16,099 nucleotides of DNA from positions 1 through 16,099 of the forward strand of contig CAJTWQ010000043.1 in the NCBI GenBank assembly GCA_910579835.1. Direction: 5' to 3'. Position 1 is the stretch's first letter; every line of letters begins with the position of its first letter. The position numbers and the translations under genes are program-made. This DNA comes from an uncultured Ruminococcus sp. (lineage in GTDB: Bacteria; Bacillota; Clostridia; Oscillospirales; Ruminococcaceae). Positions 1 through 7,523 of the stretch are shown piece after piece. The notes beneath the pieces were generated by a model, which was not told where the DNA came from, did no database searches, and saw only the letters and a list, made by a program, of their open reading frames with translations.

Positions 1-728
1 GGGTACTTACGGGGCGGGAAGCAGTTGATGTTACGGTCGCGCATTATGAGAACGGCAGCGACTTCTTTGCCGTTATTCTGGACTGGAGAATGCCGGAAAT
101 GGACGGTATTGAGACTACAAAGGAAATACGCCGGAGGGTAGGTAAAAATGTGCCTATTATTATCATATCCGCTTACGATTGGTCTGATATCGAGCTGGAG
201 GCCAGAGCTGCAGGAGCAAATGCGTTCATTTCAAAGCCGCTGTTCAAATCAAGAATGGTACATCTGTTCAGTGAGCTTGTAGGCAGTAATGAAAATGAAA
301 AAACTGCTGCAAATCTGGATATCTTTGCAAATGAGAATTTTGACGGAAAACGAGCTCTCTTAGTTGAGGATAATTTTCTTAATGCGGAAATTGCAGGAGA
401 GATCCTGGAAATGGCTGGTCTAGAGGTGCAATATGCCAGGGACGGAAAAGAAGCCGTTGATATTATGAGTACGGTAGAGGAAAATTATTTCAGCATAATT
501 TTCATGGATATTCAGATGCCTGTGATGAACGGATATGAAGCGGCGAGGGCTATCAGAACTATGCCAGGCGATTATGCCAAGTCCGTTCCGATTATAGCAA
601 TGACAGCCAATGCGTTTGCAGAGGATGTAGCTGCGGCAAAAAATGCAGGCATGAACGAGCATATTGCAAAACCCCTTGATTTTAATCAGCTTCTTAAATC
701 GCTGAAAAAATGGGTGGGAAATTCTTGA
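1..728 (+). CDS. hybrid sensor histidine kinase, C-terminal part with two receiver domains (partial at left edge)
   Basis: The reading frame is open from the left edge (first full codon at base 3), so only the last 241 residues are present and the sensor and kinase domains lie outside. Two response-regulator receiver domains follow each other. The first has its phospho-acceptor Asp in LDWRMPEMDG (codon at 81-83) and the conserved Lys in FISKPLF. The second starts at about FDGKRALLVEDN, has the acceptor Asp in FMDIQMPVMNG and the Lys in HIAKPL, and ends at the C-terminus without an output domain. Tandem receivers with no DNA-binding domain are typical of hybrid kinases that pass phosphate on through a phosphorelay. 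The role of the first receiver and the signal sensed cannot be seen. A stand-alone double receiver protein is possible but less likely, because the first receiver already lacks its start here. Confidence 0.85.
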   Translation, partial: VLTGREAVDVTVAHYENGSDFFAVILDWRMPEMDGIETTKEIRRRVGKNVPIIIISAYDWSDIELEARAAGANAFISKPLFKSRMVHLFSELVGSNENEKTAANLDIFANENFDGKRALLVEDNFLNAEIAGEILEMAGLEVQYARDGKEAVDIMSTVEENYFSIIFMDIQMPVMNGYEAARAIRTMPGDYAKSVPIIAMTANAFAEDVAAAKNAGMNEHIAKPLDFNQLLKSLKKWVGNS

Positions 729-753
729 CAGTCTCCATATTATAATGTATAAT
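725..753 (+). promoter_or_regulatory. sigma-A promoter of smpB
   Basis: TTGACA at 725-730 and TATAAT at 748-753 are separated by exactly 17 bases, a perfect consensus match. The -35 box overlaps the TGA stop (726-728) of the preceding kinase gene, so smpB has its own strong promoter rather than depending on read-through. A ribosome site AAAGGAG at 774-780 follows, 10 bases before the smpB ATG. Confidence 0.85.
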
Positions 754-790
754 TATACTAACCGCAAAAAAAGAAAGGAGATTTGTTTTC

Positions 791-1249
791 ATGCGTTCAA
801 AGGGAACAAAGAGCATAGCCGATAATCGTAAGGCTCGTCACGATTATTTTGTCCTCGAAACCTATGAGGCGGGCATCGAACTTGTAGGAACGGAAGTAAA
901 ATCTATCCGTCAAGGGGGCGTTAATCTCAAGGATTCATGGTGCTCTGTAGACAATGGTGAACTCTGGGTAAAGGGAATGCATATATCCCCTTACGAAAAA
1001 GGAAATATATTTAATCGTGATCCTATGAGAGTACGAAGACTTCTTATGCATCGCCGAGAAATCAACAAGCTTTTCGGAACGGTTAAGCAGGACGGACTTT
1101 CATTAATTCCTCTTAGCCTTTACTTTAAGGATTCAAAGGTTAAAATGCAGCTTGGTCTCTGCAAGGGCAAAAAGCTTTATGATAAGCGTAATGATGCCGC
1201 AAATAGAGATGCAAAGCGTGAGATAGAGCGGAACATGAAGATAAGATAA
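791..1249 (+). CDS. smpB: SsrA-binding protein SmpB
   Basis: This 152-residue protein has the full length and pattern of SmpB, the partner of tmRNA in trans-translation, which frees ribosomes stalled on broken messages and tags the unfinished protein for degradation. Recognisable parts are the N-terminal NRKARHDYFVLETYEAGIEL and LVGTEVKSIRQG of the OB-fold that grips tmRNA, and the basic C-terminal tail beginning KGKKLYDKRND, which is known to enter the decoding site in place of an anticodon. The ATG at 791 has a good ribosome site. The gene is a single transcription unit between its own promoter and a terminator. The tmRNA gene (ssrA) is often nearby in Firmicutes but the 128 bases downstream are too short to hold it. 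Confidence 0.97.
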   Translation: MRSKGTKSIADNRKARHDYFVLETYEAGIELVGTEVKSIRQGGVNLKDSWCSVDNGELWVKGMHISPYEKGNIFNRDPMRVRRLLMHRREINKLFGTVKQDGLSLIPLSLYFKDSKVKMQLGLCKGKKLYDKRNDAANRDAKREIERNMKIR

Positions 1250-1332
1250 ATTAGGAGAGGCTTGGTGCTTTCCGCATTTATACAATTTTTCCAACTGGAA
1301 CTCGGCTTTTATAAATGCCCATATGAAAAAAA

Positions 1333-1370
1333 TGCTGCATCGCTTCAAGAGGTGCAGCAGTTTGTATTTT
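1333..1370. terminator. two-way terminator between smpB and the AraC-type gene
   Basis: TGCTGCATC (1333-1341) pairs with GGTGCAGCA (1351-1359), a 9-bp stem with one G-U pair and a 9-base loop. It is followed on the plus strand by a T-rich run (1361-1379) and preceded by an A run (1326-1332), which is a T run for minus-strand transcripts. It therefore fits termination of both smpB and the convergent AraC-type gene. Confidence 0.8.
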
Positions 1371-1377
1371 ATTTATT

Positions 1378-2130
1378 TTAAGCCTTGCCGTCGATATTGT
1401 CATTATAATAGATATTTCTGTATTTGGCAGGAGTTAGCCCTGTCTTTTGGCGGAATACCGATGTAAATGCACTTTGTGTGCAGAATCCTAAGGAAAGAGA
1501 TATATCTAAAATGGAAAAATCCGAATATTTCAGCATATTTTGCGCTGTAGTAATTTTTGCCTGAGTTATGTAGTTCTTCACAGTTAATCCTGTTTCTTTT
1601 AGAAAAAGTTTAGAAAAATAGCTCGGATTTATTTTTTCTCTTTCCGCAAGTCCTTTCAGAGTTATTAATTCGTGGAGATGATTATAGATATAGTCAATAG
1701 AGCGTCTTACATGAACAGAAATTGCATTGCCTTTTCTCATTTCTCTCATGCGCCTGGCAAAATCAATCTGCATTTCTTCCAGTAAATCAATGACTTCTTC
1801 AGTTTTTTTACATTGATCCGCCATTCTGATATAAATATCAGTAAGTGTATAAGCGACATCCTGTTCCATTCCGGCTTCAACGCAGAACCGAGCTATCAGC
1901 GCTCCGGCCACCACCAGATGATAAATGGTGTTACGGACTGGATCATTTGAAAGAACGCCCTTTCCGTCATTAAAGTTTGTTTTTATTTCTTTAAAATTTT
2001 CCTTTACCTTTTCAACATCGCCGCTCCGTATTGTGGCATAGCGCTCATACTCCGTATGAATATCCGTGCGTATGAAGTTGCATTCCTTTTGTATAAACAG
2101 CCTGTAGTTGAGATCCCTGTTTGTATTCAC
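1378..2130 (-). CDS. AraC-family transcriptional regulator
   Basis: The protein is 250 residues long. The C-terminal 100 residues (about 142-240) form an AraC/XylS DNA-binding domain with two helix-turn-helix units: LKGLAEREKINPSYFSKLF and ILDISLSLGFCTQSAFTSVF, ending in the conserved TGLTPAKYR. The N-terminal part is predicted helical and has no cupin or sugar-binding signature that I recognise, so the inducer is unknown. I chose a GTG start at 2130 because AGGAGGTG (2136-2143) lies 5 bases before it; the longer frame to 2178 would begin upstream of this ribosome site. The gene is divergent from the MATE transporter at 2257, and regulators in this position commonly control their neighbour. 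Confidence 0.9.
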   Translation of the reverse strand: MNTNRDLNYRLFIQKECNFIRTDIHTEYERYATIRSGDVEKVKENFKEIKTNFNDGKGVLSNDPVRNTIYHLVVAGALIARFCVEAGMEQDVAYTLTDIYIRMADQCKKTEEVIDLLEEMQIDFARRMREMRKGNAISVHVRRSIDYIYNHLHELITLKGLAEREKINPSYFSKLFLKETGLTVKNYITQAKITTAQNMLKYSDFSILDISLSLGFCTQSAFTSVFRQKTGLTPAKYRNIYYNDNIDGKA

Positions 2131-2146
2131 ATTTTCACCTCCTGCA

Positions 2147-2152
2147 ATTATA
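2147..2152 (-). promoter_or_regulatory. candidate -10 box of the AraC-type gene
   Basis: On the minus strand TATAAT lies at 2152-2147, 16 bases before the GTG start at 2130. No good -35 hexamer sits 16-18 bases upstream, which would fit a promoter that needs an activator or is weak. The nearby direct repeat begins at 2158. Confidence 0.45.
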
Positions 2153-2157
2153 GTATC

Positions 2158-2186
2158 ATACTTTTGCAAAAAAAGCAATACTTTTG
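2158..2186. repeat. direct repeat pair, candidate AraC-type operator
   Basis: ATACTTTTG occurs at 2158-2166 and again at 2178-2186, exactly 20 bases apart start to start, about two turns of the helix. It lies in the short gap between the divergent AraC-type regulator and the MATE gene, just upstream of the regulator's -10 box and about 20 bases before the candidate MATE -35 box. AraC-family proteins, with two helix-turn-helix units, often bind direct repeats with a period near 20-21 bases. Binding here is inference. Confidence 0.5.
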
Positions 2187-2205
2187 ATATAAAAACGTTT
2201 CTTCC

Positions 2206-2233
2206 TTGACTATAATAATGATAATCTTATTAA
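2206..2233 (+). promoter_or_regulatory. candidate promoter of the MATE gene
   Basis: TTGACT at 2206-2211 and TATTAA at 2228-2233 are 16 bases apart, a fair sigma-A match ending 23 bases before the chosen ATG at 2257. The region is AT-rich, so the -10 assignment is uncertain. Confidence 0.4.
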
Positions 2234-2256
2234 CAGGCTCCGAGGAGGGATTTTAT

Positions 2257-3630
2257 ATGTCAAGAACTTCAAATATGACCGAAGGAAAGGTATCAAAACT
2301 TATACTTGCATTCTTTTTTCCAATGCTTGTTACAAATATGCTTCAGCAGCTGTATTCTGCAGCTGATACGGCTATTGTTGGCAAAGGTCTTGGGGACAAC
2401 GCCCTGGCCGCTGTAGGGAATATGTCCTCGCTGACATTCCTGATAATAGGCTTTTCCATGGGACTTTCCAATGGATTCTCGGTTCTTATAGGTCAGAGCT
2501 TCGGAGCAGGGGACTACAGAAGGTTGAGAAAGACCACTGCTGCTTCCATAAAGCTTGCTGCACTTATCACAATTATACTTACGACCGTCAGCCTGCTGTT
2601 CCTGCGTCCTGTTCTGGGGATTCTACGGACTGACAGCATCATAATGAAAGACAGCCTAATTTACGGATATATTATATTCGGAGGTTTGGCTGCAGCAATT
2701 GCTTATAATATGTGTTCCGGAATACTTCGTGCCCTGGGGGACAGCCGTACTCCGCTGACAGCTATAATTATTTCAACCTTAATAAATATTTTTTTGGATG
2801 CTTTCTTTATTTTTGTTCTGAAAACAGGGGTGGAGGGAGCTGCTGCGGCTACCGTTCTGGCTCAGGTGATTTCTGCCGCTGTCTGTTTTTCAAAGCTTCG
2901 CCGCCTGGATATACTGCGTCTGAACCGTGAGGATTTTGCTCCTGATCCGGGACTCAGCGGCTGTCTGCTAAAAAACGGTATTCCAATGGCGCTCATGAAT
3001 TCAATTACCGCAGTAGGATGCATGGTGATCCAATACTTTGTCAATGGACTGGGAGTTGCCTATACATCAGCATATTCCGCTTGCAGCCGGTTTATTAATA
3101 TGTTCATGCAGCCTGCCTGTACAGCTGGATTTACCATGTCGGCCTTTACAAGTCAAAACTATGGTGCAAAAAAGTATGATCGCATAAAAGAAGGTCTTCG
3201 GATTTGTCTTGTTATAGCTTTTATATCTTATCTGATTTTTGGTTCTGTAATGGTATTCTTTCCGAGTCAGATCTCTGCCGTTATGCTCAACGGACGGGAG
3301 CAGATTTCACTTGCCGCCCAATATCTTCCTGTCAGCGGTTTTATGATGATATTTTTAGATATGCTTTTCGTTTTCAGGAGTGGCGTACAGGGGATGAGTT
3401 ATCCGTTTATTCCAATGTGCTCTGGAATACTGGAAATGGTCATGAGGATATCGGTTATAGCGATATTTGTACCCAAAATCGGATTTATTGCTACGGCCTG
3501 GGCTGAGGGGGCTGCATGGACAGGTGCATTGCTTCTTAATGGAATCGCATTTATTCTGATACTCCACAGCAGAGCAGAGTGGAAAAAGAAATTTCAGGAA
3601 AGCAGGCGCCTGACTTGTGAACAGCGATAA
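2257..3630 (+). CDS. MATE family efflux transporter
   Basis: This 457-residue membrane protein has the length and pattern of the multidrug and toxin extrusion (MATE) family, which exports cationic drugs or metabolites in exchange for Na+ or H+. The N-terminus carries the typical MTEGKVSKLILAFFFPMLVTN, followed by a dozen hydrophobic segments, with SAADTAIVGKGLG and RALGDSRTPL in the first half and SAFTSQNYGAKKYDRI at the start of the second half. The start at 2257 is chosen because AGGAGGG (2243-2249) lies 7 bases before it; an upstream TTG in frame at 2206 coincides with the candidate -35 box. It is divergent from the AraC-type regulator, so it is probably the controlled gene. The substrate cannot be read from the sequence. 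Confidence 0.93.
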   Translation: MSRTSNMTEGKVSKLILAFFFPMLVTNMLQQLYSAADTAIVGKGLGDNALAAVGNMSSLTFLIIGFSMGLSNGFSVLIGQSFGAGDYRRLRKTTAASIKLAALITIILTTVSLLFLRPVLGILRTDSIIMKDSLIYGYIIFGGLAAAIAYNMCSGILRALGDSRTPLTAIIISTLINIFLDAFFIFVLKTGVEGAAAATVLAQVISAAVCFSKLRRLDILRLNREDFAPDPGLSGCLLKNGIPMALMNSITAVGCMVIQYFVNGLGVAYTSAYSACSRFINMFMQPACTAGFTMSAFTSQNYGAKKYDRIKEGLRICLVIAFISYLIFGSVMVFFPSQISAVMLNGREQISLAAQYLPVSGFMMIFLDMLFVFRSGVQGMSYPFIPMCSGILEMVMRISVIAIFVPKIGFIATAWAEGAAWTGALLLNGIAFILILHSRAEWKKKFQESRRLTCEQR

Positions 3631-3649
3631 TTTCAGCAGATACAGACAG

Positions 3650-3678
3650 AAAAAGGAGCGTTCCGTCAGGAACGCTCC
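3650..3678. terminator. strong terminator hairpin between the MATE gene and rpmB
   Basis: GGAGCGTTCC (3655-3664) and GGAACGCTCC (3669-3678) form a perfect 10-bp stem with a 4-base loop. The A run at 3650-3654 gives a T run for minus-strand transcripts, so it is a canonical terminator for rpmB. On the plus strand only a T-rich stretch follows, but the hairpin may also stop MATE transcripts. Confidence 0.88.
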
Positions 3679-3701
3679 ATATTTCATTCATTTCACGGAA
3701 A

Positions 3702-3887
3702 TTACGCTCTTTCAACTTTGCCTGAACGCAGACATCTTGAACAAGCGTAGATATGACAAGGAGTACCCTTGACGATAGCCTTTACACGCTTTACATTAGG
3801 CTTCCATGTCCTGTTTGTACGTCTGTGTGAGTGAGATACCTTAATACCAAAGGTAACGCCCTTTCCGCAGATTTCACATTTAGCCAT
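3702..3887 (-). CDS. rpmB: 50S ribosomal protein L28
   Basis: A 61-residue protein with the L28 signature: MAKCEICGKGVTFG at the N-terminus, then VSHSHRRTNRTWKPN, and IYACSRCLRSGKVERA at the end. Two CxxC pairs (Cys4/Cys7 and Cys49/Cys52) mark it as the zinc-binding form of L28; zinc-free copies exist in some bacteria as low-zinc backups. The start at 3887 follows the ribosome site AAGGAGGTG, 7 bases upstream on the minus strand; a 9-residue longer frame exists but begins before this site. The gene stands alone with its own promoter and terminator, as is usual for rpmB. Confidence 0.97.
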   Translation of the reverse strand: MAKCEICGKGVTFGIKVSHSHRRTNRTWKPNVKRVKAIVKGTPCHIYACSRCLRSGKVERA

Positions 3888-3929
3888 TAGGTTGCACCTC
3901 CTTAACAATTTCAAAAATACAACATTAAT

Positions 3930-3958
3930 ATAATATCACATCTTTTGGAAAAAAGCAA
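3930..3958 (-). promoter_or_regulatory. sigma-A promoter of rpmB
   Basis: On the minus strand TTGCTT (3958-3953) and TATTAT (3935-3930) are separated by 17 bases. Immediately upstream (3961-3995) lie long A and T runs, including T7A9, which could act as an UP element or bend the DNA, as expected for a strongly expressed ribosomal gene. Confidence 0.65.
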
Positions 3959-4047
3959 GTCTTTTTTTAAAAAAAAACAAAAAAATTTTGAAAAAGTCTT
4001 TTCGGCACATTTTTTTGTGTCAGGCAGTAAAAAATTTCATTTATTAC

Positions 4048-4076
4048 TTGAAAAATTAATTAGAATGTAGTATAAT
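4048..4076 (+). promoter_or_regulatory. sigma-A promoter of the site-2 protease / scpAB gene run
   Basis: TTGAAA at 4048-4053 and TATAAT at 4071-4076 are 17 bases apart. The first gene starts at 4120 with a ribosome site AAAGGA at 4109-4114. I see no other equally good promoter until metA, so this may drive much of the run. Confidence 0.75.
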
Positions 4077-4119
4077 AATAAATAGTAGCCTGAAATCTTA
4101 TATTTATGAAAGGATCAAT

Positions 4120-4812
4120 ATGGATATAGAAGTTTTTATTAAATACTTTGCACGTGCTCTTACCATGCTTCTTGTACTGCCTCTTCATGAACTGGCACAT
4201 GCTTGGACGGCACGTCGCTTGGGAGACGATACGGCTGAATGTCAGGGACGTATTACTCTTAACCCCTTTGCTCACCTTGACCCACTTGGTTCCGCCCTTA
4301 TAATGCTTACGGGATTTGGCTGGGCGAAGCCTGTTCCTGTGAATCCGCTGAGAATGAAGAAATATCGTGCCGGTTTTGCGCTTACAGCTCTGGCCGGACC
4401 TGCTTCAAATATTCTGGCGGCTATTGCCGCGGCGTTTGTTCATGCCGGAATTCTTGCAACCAGCGCTGGGTATGATGCGCGTTACGACTTCTTTGTTAAC
4501 AATCAGATTACGCCTGTTTTCTGCGCAATTCTTCTTACAGAGTTTCTGGTGGCTGTCAATGTAGGCCTTGCAGTATTTAATCTGATACCCCTGCCGCCTT
4601 TGGACGGATTCAATATTCTCCGTACTTTCACCGGTCAGAAATTCGACCGCTGGTTTTATGTTCATCAGCGCGAGGTGCAGATAGGTTTTCTTATTTTTAT
4701 TATTGTTTTAAATACGGTGGACGCTCAGTATAATCCTCTTTATATAATAAGCAACGCGATGCAGGATCTTATATGGAAGCTGGTTTCATGGATACCCGTA
4801 GCAAGGGGATAA
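4120..4812 (+). CDS. site-2 protease family (M50) membrane metalloprotease
   Basis: The 230-residue protein is mostly membrane-embedded. HELAHAW (His23, Glu24, His27) in the first membrane segment is the zinc-binding HExxH motif of M50 intramembrane proteases, and NLIPLPPLDG (residues 154-163) carries the distant Asp162 ligand in the family's usual setting. There is no PDZ domain, so it belongs to the short soluble-region-free subgroup of YwhC/SpoIVFB-related proteases. Such enzymes cut membrane-bound substrates, often anti-sigma factors or signal-peptide remnants; the target here is unknown. It is the first gene of the run and ends 3 bases before scpA, which suggests co-translation. Confidence 0.93.
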   Translation: MDIEVFIKYFARALTMLLVLPLHELAHAWTARRLGDDTAECQGRITLNPFAHLDPLGSALIMLTGFGWAKPVPVNPLRMKKYRAGFALTALAGPASNILAAIAAAFVHAGILATSAGYDARYDFFVNNQITPVFCAILLTEFLVAVNVGLAVFNLIPLPPLDGFNILRTFTGQKFDRWFYVHQREVQIGFLIFIIVLNTVDAQYNPLYIISNAMQDLIWKLVSWIPVARG

Positions 4813-4815
4813 GCT

Positions 4816-5568
4816 ATGGCCTCTATTTCTTTCAAGCTTGAGGTTTTTGAAGGGCCGCTTGACTTGCTGCTTAATCTTATTTCTAAGCATAAGCTTAATA
4901 TCTGCGATATAGAAATATCAAAGCTGCTGGAGCAGTATCTTATTTATATTGATCAGGCTCACGAGCAGAATTTAGAGCTTGCAGGAGAATTTCTTGAAAT
5001 GGCGGCAAGGCTGATATATATTAAAACGGCTTCGTTGCTTCCGCAGCCGGAGGAGGCTGAGCAGCTGAAAAAAGAACTGGAAGGAACTCTTATAGAGTAC
5101 TCTCTCTGTAAGATCGCTGCGAAAAGCCTCTCTGAATCTTTTATAGGCGGCAGTATTTTTGTTCGTACCCCCATGAAAATAAAAGCCGATATGACTTACA
5201 GTCTGGTACATGCTCCCAGCTGTCTTGCCTTGGCATACAGCGGTATTTCTCGGAAAAGCGTTATAACTGAAATTAAAAGGCAGTCGGCGGAGAGTAAAAT
5301 AAACTCTGTTGTTAAGCGGCGCATTGTTTCTGTAATGTCTAAGGTCGTGCGTATTCTGAGAGAGCTGTACTCTACCGGAGAAGCTTCTATGGACAAGCTG
5401 TATGAGGGAGTAACTGACCGATCTGCAAGAGTAGCAACATTTTTAGCGGTGCTGGAGCTGACAAGATCCGGCAGAATCACTATAAGCGACGATAATATGA
5501 CTGTTTATTTCAAGAGCAGAAAGGACGGTAAAAGACTGTGGATGTCAAAGAAAAACTCGGTGCAATAG
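4816..5568 (+). CDS. scpA: segregation and condensation protein A
   Basis: The 250-residue protein is the kleisin subunit of the bacterial SMC condensin, which bridges the SMC heads and organises the chromosome for segregation. The N-terminus FKLEVFEGPLDLLLNLISKH is the family hallmark, followed by KLNICDIEISKLLEQYLIYI and EFLEMAARLIYIKTASLLP, which bind the SMC neck. The C-terminal winged-helix part (about 190-245) is also present. The ribosome site is modest (AAGGGG at 4803-4808, inside the previous gene's end). The gene overlaps scpB by 31 bases, so the two partners are probably made in a coupled way. Confidence 0.97.
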   Translation: MASISFKLEVFEGPLDLLLNLISKHKLNICDIEISKLLEQYLIYIDQAHEQNLELAGEFLEMAARLIYIKTASLLPQPEEAEQLKKELEGTLIEYSLCKIAAKSLSESFIGGSIFVRTPMKIKADMTYSLVHAPSCLALAYSGISRKSVITEIKRQSAESKINSVVKRRIVSVMSKVVRILRELYSTGEASMDKLYEGVTDRSARVATFLAVLELTRSGRITISDDNMTVYFKSRKDGKRLWMSKKNSVQ

Positions 5569-6083
5569 AGGCTGTTCTTTTTGCCAGCGGCGATCCTGTG
5601 GAGATTTTTCGGCTTTCGGAGGCATGTCAGGTAGATGCCGGAGCGCTTCCGTCAATGATAAGAATTATAAATGAGCGATATGACGACTGTGGCAGCGGCA
5701 TATGCATTAAAAAGCTGGACAGCAGTTATCAGATGTGTACCCGTGAGGAATTTTCGCCGCAGATACATGCGGTTCTGGAAACCAAAAAGACAACGCCTCT
5801 GTCTAATGCAGCAATGGAGGCATTAACTATTATTGCTTATAATCAGCCTGTTTCAAAGGGATTTGTGGAAAACGTCAGAGGGATTGATAGTTCCTCGGTT
5901 ATAAATAATCTTGTTGAAAAGGGATTGGTTGAGGAAGCTGGACGTCTGGATATTCCGGGAAAACCACTGGTATATCGTACAACGGCGATATTTCTGCGAA
6001 GTTTTGGTCTCAGCTCTGTTTCCGAGCTTCCGCCTCTGCCAAGTCAAGCGGTTTCGGAGAAAATAAATGAAGAAAACATTTAA
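5538..6083 (+). CDS. scpB: segregation and condensation protein B
   Basis: A 181-residue partner of ScpA in the SMC-ScpAB complex. It consists of two winged-helix units: residues about 1-75 (IEAVLFASGDPV) and about 85-165, with MEALTIIAYNQPVSKGFVEN, VRGIDSSSVINNLVEKGL and the ending RSFGLSSVSELPPLP, which closely follow the family. The start is a GTG at 5538 inside the 3' end of scpA; the ATG four bases later is in the scpA frame and cannot be used. A candidate ribosome site AAAGGA lies at 5520-5525, 12 bases upstream, so initiation probably relies in part on translation of scpA. Confidence 0.96.
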   Translation: MDVKEKLGAIEAVLFASGDPVEIFRLSEACQVDAGALPSMIRIINERYDDCGSGICIKKLDSSYQMCTREEFSPQIHAVLETKKTTPLSNAAMEALTIIAYNQPVSKGFVENVRGIDSSSVINNLVEKGLVEEAGRLDIPGKPLVYRTTAIFLRSFGLSSVSELPPLPSQAVSEKINEENI

Positions 6084-6101
6084 CGAAAGGAACGGCAGGA
6101 A

Positions 6102-7067
6102 ATGATTATATTGAAAATTCTGCTATTTATACTTCTTGCCGTATTAGGACTGACACTGCTTGTACTTATAATGCCGGTTGGCGGCGAAGTAAGCTTTATC
6201 GGCGGCAAGTTGAAATATAAAGTTAATCTTTGGGCGATAAACGTTATGGATTCTGACGGCGGCGGGATTTTGGGCTGGCTAAAAAGACATAAAGCAAAAA
6301 AGAAGAAGAATTCTCAGAAGAAAAAAAAATCGGTCAAGTCCGGAAAATTCAAATGGAAAAGAAATGCAAAGGCTGATATACCGCCGGAAGATAATTTGCA
6401 GGACGTTCCGGAGCAGAAAGCAGATTTTACGGCTGCGGATGATAATTCGGGAACGGAAATTCCGGAGAATTCGGATTCAGCTTTACAGGACAGTGAAGCG
6501 AAAGATCTTACGGAGAATGTACAGACATCGGAACAGACGCTTGAGAATTCCTGTGGAAATGATGACAGCGATGACGATTTATTCGATGATATTCTTAATG
6601 ACAGGAAAATTGGAAAAAAGAATAAAGTAAAGAAAAAGGGTAATGATGACGAAGAAAAAGGAAAATCCCTCAGCGAAAAGTTTGATATGCTCATTGACAT
6701 ATGGGGCAGCGCAAAAAATCCTCTTTGCCTGATTTTCAAGGCTTTTAAGTTCAGCGATCTTTATATTGATTTTGTGATAGCTGACGAGGATGCTTATAAA
6801 TGTGCTCTCAATTACGGTCGGCTTAGCGCTGTGACTTTTAGGGGACTTGCCCTCATGAGCAGAATCTTTACGGTAAGGCTTAAAACTGTTGACGTCCAGC
6901 CGTGCTTTGGGCTGAAAAAGGGCAGGTTTGACGCAGCGTTCAAGCTTAAATTCCGTGCCGGTACGTTTGTTATAGCAGGACTCTGGTTTCTGATAACATA
7001 TATTTTCCGGGTTTTTATTCCCGGCAAACTTAATAGAAGAAAAAAATCTGTCGCAGTGCAGAAATAA
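6102..7067 (+). CDS. DUF2953 domain membrane protein (YtfI-like)
   Basis: A 321-residue protein with a membrane segment at residues about 2-25, a long charged linker, and a C-terminal region (about 200-300) resembling the DUF2953 family, with FKFSDLYIDFVIADEDAY, NYGRLSA and a second hydrophobic segment around 288-308. The linker is odd: residues 61-90 are nearly all Lys/Arg-rich, 91-168 are rich in Asp and Glu, and 169-188 are again Lys-rich. Function is not known. In Bacillus subtilis and Clostridia this family sits next to ytfJ, as here, 21 bases upstream of it, so a role in the spore or cell envelope is likely but unproven. The ribosome site AAAGGAA lies at 6086-6092. Confidence 0.8.
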   Translation: MIILKILLFILLAVLGLTLLVLIMPVGGEVSFIGGKLKYKVNLWAINVMDSDGGGILGWLKRHKAKKKKNSQKKKKSVKSGKFKWKRNAKADIPPEDNLQDVPEQKADFTAADDNSGTEIPENSDSALQDSEAKDLTENVQTSEQTLENSCGNDDSDDDLFDDILNDRKIGKKNKVKKKGNDDEEKGKSLSEKFDMLIDIWGSAKNPLCLIFKAFKFSDLYIDFVIADEDAYKCALNYGRLSAVTFRGLALMSRIFTVRLKTVDVQPCFGLKKGRFDAAFKLKFRAGTFVIAGLWFLITYIFRVFIPGKLNRRKKSVAVQK

Positions 7068-7088
7068 TACAGAATTGAGGTTTTTAGT

Positions 7089-7499
7089 ATGAATGCTGGA
7101 AAAACATCAGTAAGTGATCTTTTGGGGATTTCAATGGAAAAGGTAAAGGAAATGGCGGATGTAAACGCTATTATAGGTGAGCCAATCAAACTTGACGACG
7201 GCACGACTATTATTCCTATTTCCAAGGTTTCTTATGGTTTTGCGTCGGGGGGCTCCGATCTCCCTTCAAAGTATGATAAAAATCTTTTCGGCGGCGGCGC
7301 AGGAGCCGGTGTTTCAATTAAACCGGAAGGATTTCTCGTTGTTTCTCCTGACGGAACAGCCAAGATGGTATCCATGACTCCTTCAAATGATCCTATTGGA
7401 AATGCTATTGAAAAGGCGCCTATGATTATTGAAAAGGTTCAGGGGATCATAAGCAAGAAGAAAGAATCAAAGAAATCAGCTGATACGGCAGAGGAATAA
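7089..7499 (+). CDS. ytfJ: spore germination protein YtfJ/GerW
   Basis: The 136-residue protein matches the sporulation protein YtfJ (GerW) family: VNAIIGEPIKLDDGTTIIPI at about 25-44, then SKVSYGFASGGSD, a glycine-rich GGGAGAGVSIKPEGFLVV, and a C-terminal Lys-rich tail. In Bacillus the gene is expressed in the forespore and is needed for normal spore germination. It follows the DUF2953 gene by 21 bases and has GAGG at 7077-7080 as a modest ribosome site. Because some non-spore-formers carry paralogues, the sporulation role is inferred from the family and the other spore genes in the window. Confidence 0.9.
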   Translation: MNAGKTSVSDLLGISMEKVKEMADVNAIIGEPIKLDDGTTIIPISKVSYGFASGGSDLPSKYDKNLFGGGAGAGVSIKPEGFLVVSPDGTAKMVSMTPSNDPIGNAIEKAPMIIEKVQGIISKKKESKKSADTAEE

Positions 7500-7523
7500 T
7501 CCACCATTATGGGGCATATCTTT

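Noticed and set aside
1250..1332. Possible tmRNA gene (ssrA) after smpB
   Set aside because: The gap is too short and shows no tRNA-like ends or tag-coding sequence. Only a short TTCCA/TGGAA inverted repeat is seen.
2206..2256. Longer start for the MATE protein at TTG 2206
   Set aside because: It coincides with the candidate -35 box, has no ribosome site, and the ATG at 2257 has a strong one.
4004..4021. GGCACA/TGTGTC hairpin in the rpmB to site-2 protease gap
   Set aside because: A 6-bp stem in a very AT-rich stretch between two promoters; not followed by a T run and not linked to either gene's end.
6314..6739. Minus-strand frame of 141 codons opposite the DUF2953 gene
   Set aside because: The composition (Phe and Ser runs) is the mirror of the Lys/Glu-rich linker on the other strand; no ribosome site or family pattern.
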